Origin: Trichostrongylus colubriformis
Taxonomy: Eukaryota > Nematoda > Chromadorea > Rhabditida > Trichostrongylidae
Assembly (NCBI GenBank): GCA_963978905.1
Contig: OZ022257.1
Location: 24,877,274-24,941,273, forward strand
Direction: 5' to 3'
DNA length: 64,000 nucleotides
The position numbers and the translations under genes were made by a program. The notes under the pieces were generated by a model. It was given only the letters and a program-made list of their open reading frames with translations, ran no database searches and was not told the DNA's origin. Of this stretch, positions 56,979-64,000 are shown in pieces. Every line of letters begins with the position of its first letter. The stretch's first letter is position 1.

Positions 56979-58252
56979 TTAGTTCGTCGCAAAATTAATT
57001 TTGAAAAAGGACAGCATACTTCAAACTACTATAACTCAGCTTGAGCACAAGTCTATCAATCGAATTAATAACCATCAGAATCTACACATCTTTGCCAACA
57101 AAGAAATAATGATCTTAAGCCTTCACTATAAAAACTACTACCACGAGAATCAACGAACTCAAGGAAGGCACATTCAACATTGTCTGAACTAGTAAATTGT
57201 TTCTGACGCAGATGAGAATAGAGGGCTCGAAAAAAGTGATTTCTTATGGGGAAGAGGTCGGGAGAATACGCTGGGTAAGGGAGAAGTAGGAGAGGTTTTA
57301 CACCCAAGTAGGTCAATTTTGGCGGAGTGATTTGTGGGGTGTGTGGCCTTGCGTTGTCCTGCAACACGATCGGCCCTCTTCTCTTCACCACATCCGACCA
57401 CAGTCTTTTCAACTTCCTATACATTTGCTCCTGATCACAACAGTGAGACTCTGCTGTGACTGGCTGACAATGTTGCAAGAGTTTATAATGGATTACACCT
57501 TTACAACACCACCACACAGTTATCATAACCTTTTTAGGGTGAAGGTGGGTTTAGCAAAAGTTTTTTGACTAGCATCCTTATCTGTCCAGACTAATCCCCG
57601 TTTCCTGTTATCTTAAAGAACCCATTTTTCATTTACAGTTATAATACGGGCTCATTTTTATAGCAAACTAGGAGGTTGGAGCAGGTGTCGAAACGTGCCA
57701 GACGCTGCTCATCAGTCAGCTCATGAGGCACCCACTTCGACATCTTCTTCACCTTGCCGATTTCCAACAAGTGTCTGGCCATTGTAGAGTAATGTACGCT
57801 TGGGTCTTCTGCTAACGCACGAGTATTCGTCTCCGGGTTTGCTTCACCGCCTCTCCTTAAATCTTCATCGTTAAGCGACGACCTGCGGCCGCGACCCGAC
57901 TTTCCATCGAGATCAAAATCGCCAGAAGCAAATTTTCAAAACAGAGCTCCACTGTACGTTCGCAAGGACAATCCCTCCCAAAAACTGCTGAGGTTACGGG
58001 CTGCCTTCGCTGCGGAGTGTCCCAATTTAAATTTTCGTAAAGCATGATGACTCGATATCCGCGTCGGTCAATGATTATACGCAGCCCTGGAAAAGACCCG
58101 CTGGAACAATTAGAGCGATTTATAGAAGCTCCCGAAAGAGCAGAAAAAACCTACCAATTGGAATGCTTGGCTTTCCTTGAAGTGGAATAGTTCAGGATAA
58201 AAAATCTATTTATACATACCTTGAAAACAAAATTAATTTTGCGACAACCTAA
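56979..58252 (-). mobile_element. Mariner-family transposon inserted in the LINE
   Basis: 1,274 bp with TIRs TTAGTTCGTCGCAAAATTAA (left) and TTAGGTTGTCGCAAAATTAA (right, reverse), flanked by TA (56977-56978, 58253-58254). TTAGGTTGTC-type ends and a TA target are typical of mariner. It splits the LINE RT just after the FADD box. Removing the element and one TA rejoins LINE sequence. Confidence 0.93.
57065..58050 (-). pseudogene. Mariner transposase, inactivated
   Basis: Reading downward on the minus strand: SGDFDLDGKSGRGRRSSLND (about 57935-57875), SVHYSTMARHLLEIGKVKK (about 57795-57740), VPHELTDEQRLARFDTC (about 57730-57680), EKWVL (about 57625), then a 153-codon frame (57526-57065) with VWW..KGVIHY, QDNARPH and AYSPDLFPIRNHFF. 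Stops and frame changes split it. Catalytic residues are altered: the first Asp position reads TVNEKW, and the position after SPDL..P that normally holds the third Asp is Arg. The QDN Asp remains. Spacing suggests a DD37D-like layout, which I infer only from counting. Confidence 0.85.
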
Positions 58253-60439
58253 TACAACAGTCTATGGCACATAGAATCCTGTGTTCTGCTATCGAAAAGG
58301 TGATGAATTGGTCCGATGAGTGGGATCTCCCTGTTAATCTGTTGAAAACAGTACACTTACACCTAGGACCATACCATGTGATACCTTATCAAATTAGAGA
58401 TATCGCAGTAAAAATTGAAAATCCGGTAAAAGACCTTGGGATTCTTATTGACAAAACATTGTCGTTTAGCGACCATATCTCATCACTCACAAAAAAGCAC
58501 TATCTTGCCTTTTTCTTATCTTAAGGAATGTTCAGAGTAACGATTCTGCACTCTTAGTAAGACTTTACAAGACTTATATTCTTCCTATTTTGGAGTATGG
58601 CTCCATGGTGTAGAGCCCTTAAGTGCAAAAACATACGATGAGTTTGGAAGAAATTCAAAGCAAATTTTATGAGGATGGTCTTTTATAGATCCTTTTCCAA
58701 TCCAAACTACCCTCGTGATATCCCACCGTATAAAGACCGTCTCATCATATTGAACATGAAAAGTTTGAGATACAGAAGAATATTTAACGACCTCGTTTTC
58801 TCTTTTCGAATCATCAAAGAGGAATTTAGATTGCGAGCTAGTAAATACAGGATATAGAAGAATTGGGAACGGGTACATCATTCAGTACAAGAGGTTGCAG
58901 AAATTCATGATCAATTTAATTTTCAACACTTTCTTTTTCCGAACTGCCCTATGGCTGCGTTTACTGCCACATAACTTACTTATGTGCAGTAATTCAGCTC
59001 TATTTCGGTCACAGCTTCGAAAAATTGACATCTGCGAAGTTTTGAAAATACAAGATATTCATTAATCGAACGCAGCATTTTACATCAATAACGGAACTAT
59101 ACAGTATGGATACAATTGCTGATTGCTTTAGAGCTGATTCAGCGATGGATGGATGGACCAGCCCAGCTGTTGAAACAGTCCAGCCTGTTGCAGCCCTCTG
59201 CAGGCCGTCAGGACGCGGTACGATCGGGCGAACCGCGGTCGGCTTGGTTGAGCGCTGGTATGCCCACGTCCGCTATTCCCGATGGCGTGGACGGTTGAAG
59301 GCGGCGTAGAAGCCCGCAAGGTGCAGGAGTTACCGCACTTACTACTTTTTCGCTCACAACATATTTTGCAGTTGTAAAGATCCTGAAATAGTTTGTTTGA
59401 GCTACCTGACCTACGTAGACCATTTATAATTCAAATCAACCTCCTCGACCGCCTCCTAACACATGATGCTATTTCCTACGGCATTCGCGTGGATAGTGTA
59501 GGACTTTGTTCTGTTTTGTCGTTTCTAAGCAAATCTGTTAACATGCCTCGTTATGCAGATGTGGTGCGCAAGTGCGGTATGAGAATGATTTATGGCTATG
59601 CTGTTTAAATTGATTGGTATGTATAGTGCGCGCCTATTTAGCCTCTTTACGTTTATTAGCTCCTGTTCTTGAGTTGAATTGTTCCGTTTTTGGTGTTTTG
59701 TATAGTTAAGATGGCATGTCACAAAGGTGGCGTAATAAATAAATAAATAAATAAATAAATATAGGATTCCCTCCTATCGCTGATCCTCAACGCGAACGAC
59801 CTCTCCGTCAAGGGGCGTATACTCCATACGAAATTCCCATTAGCATGCTGCCAGGTAAGCACAAGGGGATCTTTGGAATTACGACAGCATCTTTTTCCTG
59901 AAGTGTGCTTCAGGCTAAAATTGCGAAAGCGCGCTGCAGTACCTTCAATCTCACCGCATATCCTTGGCCGCTCTCATAGTAGCTAACGAGGTATCACGTC
60001 GATAGGAGGCGGGGTCGATCATCCAAGGACGGCAGCTCTTCTCCGTTGCGCCATTTCTACAGCTCAGAGGCACCTTTTTCACTGGGATTTCGCCGCAGAT
60101 AGATGTCCTAGAATCATAGATTCCATGCGAGCAACTTCTTTCGGGGATTTCTCAATAACCACATTACTCCTTATGCTGTGTTTAAGTATTGAACAACGAT
60201 AAAACAACAAAGAGGAGAAAATGCTAATATTACAAGCAGCTGGACCTCATTTTGAATACCCAGAAATTTTGACTTTATAGGCCTATATGAATTTTCTCAG
60301 AATGTAGATAGTCCACTTGGTGCCACGCTTCGATGAGAGCGTGTTTGAGCTCTCTAAATCCTTCGACATGGCTTATCCCCCCCCCCGTAACTCCTTTTCA
60401 GCATGTTGGGAGTGCTCCGGTTGTCAGGAAATGGCCCAC

Positions 60440-61060
60440 TAACTTTCACAAAAACGAGGTTTTGGTGTAGATCTCAATGCGAGTGACGAGAGAAGGGTAC
60501 GAAGCATGAGGATCCGATGTTTGGATAGCTTATCCTTCCGAGAACGAAAAAAAATTCCCAAGATTATTAAATCCCATGCCATGACACCTCCTCCTTTGAA
60601 GATCTTTTTGATACCGAAGTCTGTCTCACATGCTATGGTGCCGGTAGTCGTCCGGGCAGTCATATCTGAGTTTTTTTCATAAGGAAAGACATCATGGAGA
60701 GAAACAGTAAGCACCTCAAACCGATCTGCTCTCATCCATCTCTTGACAAAACCAACCCTGCTTTCGCGATATTTCTGGATTCTGAACACTGCCCTCTCCC
60801 CTTACTTCTTGCCTCGACATGGATTTGCACTTCTTCAGGTTCCTATAAAAAGCCTTTGACACCATGAGCACCACCGGAACTTGATCCCGAGCATGACTTA
60901 GGAACACCTGTCTCGTCTTTTGAAATACTGCGCCTCTTTCTACGTAAAGGCATAGCAAGACCTTCAGTACTCCTTCTAGTTTCATGCCCTGCAGAATCCT
61001 ATATAAAATTACTCAGGAGTGCGCGAAGCCGTCTCCATTTTCGCGCGATCTGACATTTGG
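60440..61060 (-). pseudogene. Possible Tc1-like transposase remnant
   Basis: Minus-strand frames 60985-60716 and 60789-60439 overlap. The second contains KGGGVMAWDLIILG, resembling the GG.SVM.WG..S..G block of Tc1-family transposases. No DDE triad can be assigned and the frames shift, so the assignment is tentative. Confidence 0.3.
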
Positions 61061-61213
61061 CAGTCTGCAGGTCTTATTTCGAGGTAAATCAATTTTTCAT
61101 TGAGACTGACAGCAGTTTTCTTCTTGTCATTACCTGAATATCATGAGCCTACAGCAACAGTAAAGCTTCAACACGTGGAGGTCAAGAGCAACGGGAAAAT
61201 CCGAAGTGGCTGT

Positions 61214-61395
61214 ATCATAATGCGGAATAGGAAAAGCGACATTTTCAAAACAAATGAAGAGGAAATTTTTTTTCGTGTTTTCCAATTACAATTTGATATT
61301 GGCGCGTCCACACTGGCTACATCTTTTTCTCAGAGACTTTATCCAATCACTCTGCAAACAGAGTTCTTGGACAATTTATGGGTGGCTGTATAATT
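61214..61395 (+). repeat. Right part of a diverged inverted repeat pair
   Basis: Inverted counterpart of 54025-54228. Its + frame reads LQFDIGASTLATSFSQRL, then ITLQTEFLDNLWVAV, and the left part translates similarly (ITLQTECLDNL). It may derive from a coding repeat I cannot name. Confidence 0.65.
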
Positions 61396-61924
61396 ATATG
61401 TATGTCCAGCTCAAGCACGCTTCTCGCGTCATCTCCATACGTTGTTTGTTTCACCGATTTTGCAATGCTAAATCTTTTATGAGCTCATATCTGAACACAA
61501 GTGACGATCCACTGAACGTGAGCATCCATCGCATGATGTGTAATCAACTGTTAACCGATAAACTCTTATTTTCAAGGGAGGAGGGCAACATTTTGTTTAC
61601 CCATCAATAGGACACGTGGCTGGTAGGAAGTGTGGCAGTGAAGAAAACCAAAAGAATCAGCCAATACCAAAAAACGAAACCCAACGCGTAGTTATCCGCT
61701 TCCGCTTACTGAAGGTAACTTCAAAAAACTGAACTCATCAGTTGAGATGTTGATAGACCTCAATAACATCTGTTAGACGATTTCACGAAATTGAATATCC
61801 TTGTGAGCCTGCTCTCTCTGGCGATACAAGATGTGCCAAAGAGACGAACGAACACAGTGAAAGGAATCTTAACTGCCGGCAACATTTGTTCACAAGTCCT
61901 CTCTTCTTTGTTTTGTTTGTATGC
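61396..61924. other. No supported gene
   Basis: AT-rich. The frame 61254-61610 runs through it but begins inside the repeat and is unrecognised. Confidence 0.5.
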
Positions 61925-62190
61925 AGGGCGGAGGTGGTGTAGTGACAGGTGGCACGCACTCCACTCTCATGGTGAGGGGATCAAATCCTGCAACAACGCC
62001 CGCCCGAGCCAACCAAACCTTCCATCTCTTCGGGGTCGGTGAATTGGTACCAGACATGTCTGGAAGGATAAAAGCACTGATTGGTACATCGGCTGCCACC
62101 GCAAGTCATTATACAGGCCACATCGCACTCACCAACCACCACGATTCTCATTGGAACTAAAATGTGCGACGCATCCCAAGAAGGGATTAA
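61925..62190. repeat. Dispersed repeat, third copy (next to peptide copy 3)
   Basis: Inverted relative to 34430-34660 and in the same orientation as 37660-37848, with which it shares GAACTAAAATGTGCGACGCA and GGGATTAA at its end. Confidence 0.85.
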
Positions 62191-63530
62191 CAAGGGAGGT
62201 CTTTCAGGTCATGACGCGCTTTTGGAAAACGGTTTTTTCCATTATATGGGGGTACCTACATGAAACATATAACTGACTTCCATTTTTGCTGTGCGTTCCT
62301 ACTAATGCCAAAAAAGGAGTGAAAAAATTTTTTCTCAAAAAGGCGATTTTAACCCACTTATTGTAACGCATACCCCGTAACTTTGATCACGTGCAGATCC
62401 AAAGGAGTTCGTCTATTTCACATCCAAAACAAAGTCAAACACGGTAAAAAATAAAATCTTGTCTCCACCATGTACTAAAAGTACGTAGCAGTTTAATAAC
62501 GGTTCCCCGATGTACGGCTACTGCGGCGACCGGGTGGCCTACTGGATACGACGATGGACTCTCAAACGGACGAAGTGCATAGGTTGGTGGTTCGAAACCC
62601 GGCGTTGCAGAACTTTTGCATTTTTTTTGCCTTCACTGTTTCATCTTCACATATGTCTGTTTATGCCAAATGACTATAATTTCCGTTGACAGCATGCCAA
62701 AATGACTCTATTTACAAATTGTCAATGAATTTGGTGATGTGACCTTTTTGAACATGACAGGGCCCGTAGCGCTCGAATTTCGCGATTTCGCACAAAATGA
62801 GTGCCATATTCGTTTTCAGGGGGTCAAACTACCCCTAGGTACACATTTCTAGTCAATTCCATATTTTGACCCTAACTTCGAGAAAGTATGTTTGGCGGTG
62901 GTGCATGGTGCACCCTCTATTCGTACAAGAGAATGACAAACAAAACCGATGAAAATCAATGTAATATGCACAGCACGAGTGCCTATCGCTTTATCTTCAC
63001 CTACCAAGCATTGAGCAAGAGAAATAGAGAGAATTTCCGGACAAGTAATATCGCCGTCTCCTTCATCGAATGTGCAGTCGAAGGTATACCAACGCCCAGC
63101 CCAAATTTTCGAATTTGGGTCAAAACCTCGATTGGGCTGGAAACTTACCCCAAAGGGTAGTTCGACCTCCTCAACACGAATATGAAATCCGTTTTGCGCA
63201 AAAACGCCTCGTTCGTGAGCTATGAGCGCTGAAAGGTCAAAAGGTTGGACTGTCAAACTTGCTGAAAACTGACAGTAGAGGGTAGTCTGGAATTCTAAAT
63301 GTGATTACTGTACTTATTTTTCATATTTAAGTGTTTCTGAGCCCAAAAACTAAAAATCCAAATTTTGCAAAAATTTGACCTCGGCGGGGATCGAACCATA
63401 AACCCCGTTTTTGGCATTCGTAAGGGCGCGCAGCAAAAATGGACATCAGTTATATGCTTCCTGTATGTACCCCCATACATGCAAAAAGCGGCATTCAAAA
63501 AGCGCGTCATGAGTTGGAAGACCTTCCCTG
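62191..63530. mobile_element. 1,340-bp TIR element with TAA target duplication (Harbinger-like?)
   Basis: Left end CAAGGGAGGTCTTTCAGG and right end (reverse) CAGGGAAGGTCTTCCAAC start imperfect TIRs of about 110 bp sharing CATGACGCGCTTTT and ATGGGGGTAC. TAA occurs on both sides (62188-62190, 63531-63533). The right arm of the large duplication keeps the uninterrupted site GGGATTAAGTGACGCC (37842-37857). Three-base TAA/TTA targets are typical of PIF/Harbinger. A 135-codon minus frame (62849-63256) shows no transposase motif. A tRNA-like segment with box B GGTTCGAAACC (62589-62599) and an inverted box-B-like GGTTCGATCC (63388-63397) lie inside. Confidence 0.8.
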
Positions 63531-63548
63531 TAAGTGACGCCAAAAACT

Positions 63549-63868
63549 TCATTCTTTATTCTTTTCGTCTTTTTGTTTACGGGCAATTTTGTGCTCGTCC
63601 AACTTCTTCTTTAGCTTCTTCACTTTCCCCACGGCCTGAAAAATCAATCGTTCTTTCGATAAATCTCAAAAATTTACTTGTTGTTTTTTCTACAGCTTCT
63701 GAGTTCTCAAAACGCTCAACAAGATAAAGGAATCAAAACAAACCTTTTCGAGTACATTCTTCGCTCCACTCTTTCTCTCAGATACGCCGCTCTCTCCGCG
63801 AATCCCTTTTATGTCGATATCTTTTAGCTGAATTGCGTAAGGGTAGACGGTGGTGCCGTTTTTTAGCT
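63549..63868 (-). pseudogene. Secreted-peptide gene, copy 3, 5'-truncated
   Basis: Exon 1 remnant is 63868-63744 and exon 2 is 63635-63549 (TGA), with the same intron positions as copies 1 and 2. Homology starts at the codons for KLKNGTTVYPYA, so the promoter, signal peptide and first 42 or so codons are missing. The remainder has no stop and ends DEHKIARKQKDEKNKE. An unrelated upstream sequence happens to keep the frame open to 63938, but no signal peptide results. Confidence 0.8.
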
Positions 63869-64000
63869 TGAAGGCACATTCCAGGATTATTGGGATATCA
63901 CATCTCCTGCCGTGGATGGATAGTTGGACCCAAGCCACGTAGGCTCTACCTTTACCGAAGCGTGGGTGTCAGTTCCTGGAGCGTGCAGAGCCAAAGAATC

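Larger units (their letters stand above)
54341..59760 (+). mobile_element. CR1-like LINE with both ORFs, split by mariner
   Basis: About 4.1 kb without the mariner. ORF1 remnant (54350-54966): ERNIVIAGIPEE, LVKVLLPSKS, FTRRSMT. ORF2: CETWL (endonuclease Glu, about 55084), RGGGVGC (about 55170), AGDFNL (about 55397), SSDHN (about 55590). RT: RPISIC (about 56460), FDLTEAFDKV (about 56663), SGVPQGGALSPLLFL (about 56838). One T is missing in the FADD box (56937-56945), which shifts the frame at the catalytic site. After the mariner come DLPVNLLKT, DLGILIDKTLSF (about 58435) and LPILEYGS. It ends in an AATA array at 59729-59760. Frameshifts and stops make it inactive. Confidence 0.88.
54234..60181. 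mobile_element. TTAA-flanked MITE split by a LINE
   Basis: The left part (54234-54340) and right part (59761-60181) together match the 548-bp MITE at 25766-26313: ends AGGCATCATTAGGGG and CTCCTTATGCTGTGT, each abutting TTAA (54230-54233, 60182-60185). The LINE begins right after GGAAATGGCCAAAAA and leaves at ATAGGA, matching one continuous stretch of the intact copy. Confidence 0.8.

Noticed and set aside
62523..62608. tRNA gene with box B GGTTCGAAACC
   Set aside because: A partial acceptor can be drawn, but the T-stem does not pair properly. It lies inside a mobile element and is better seen as a tRNA-like relic.
62849..63256. 135-codon minus-strand gene
   Set aside because: It lies entirely within the TAA-flanked element, has no recognisable motif and is overlapped by an open frame on the other strand.
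1..64000. CRISPR arrays, operons, phage or other prokaryotic systems
   Set aside because: No regularly spaced short repeats and no bacterial gene layout. Gene structure is clearly eukaryotic.

Overview
The window looks like nuclear DNA of a parasitic roundworm, probably a strongylid (hookworm-type) nematode. Reasons: a many-exon animal gene with short introns ending in the nematode acceptor TTTTCAG; start codons a few bases after such an acceptor, as expected for spliced-leader addition; and retroelement remnants (RTE, CR1-like with AATA tails, Penelope-like, mariner/Tc1) of the kind that fill these genomes. No prokaryotic operons, CRISPR arrays or functional tRNA/rRNA genes were seen. The species is not determined.

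Only one conserved host gene is certain: a ClC-type chloride channel on the + strand. Its core runs in 22 exons from 14477 to 28283, and two probable N-terminal exons lie at 10551-10903. All exon junctions agree in reading phase. It has the ClC filter motifs (GSGIP, GKEGP, GVFVP), a conserved Tyr before the last membrane helix and two CBS domains. Its introns have collected repeats, including a 738-bp TA-flanked MITE and a 548-bp TTAA-flanked MITE.

0-10.5 kb holds no gene I can support: an RTE remnant, a GC-rich foldback, a tandem duplication and a tRNA-like foldback. 28.3-41 kb is dominated by a large inverted duplication (arms about 30735-34608 and 37660-40870) carrying a small secreted-peptide gene; a third copy lies at 63.5-63.9 kb. 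The three copies carry different lesions. 41.2-43.8 kb is a Penelope-like element with one uninterrupted RT plus GIY-YIG reading frame between 432-bp inverted repeats, each containing a hammerhead-ribozyme-like core. 44-53 kb has LINE remnants, an inverted cluster of a second Penelope-like terminus, a G-rich tract and a damaged CR1-like LINE. 54-60.2 kb is a three-level nest: a TTAA-flanked MITE split by a CR1-like LINE, itself split by a dead mariner. 62.2-63.5 kb is a 1,340-bp TIR element whose empty site is preserved in the right arm of the large inverted duplication.

Overall this is one ion-channel gene and a small secreted-peptide family in a repeat-rich region whose insertions can be put in order. 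I found no convincing new multi-gene system. The least explained items are the degenerating peptide family on the inverted duplication, the ribozyme-like Penelope termini and a perfect 33-bp hairpin.
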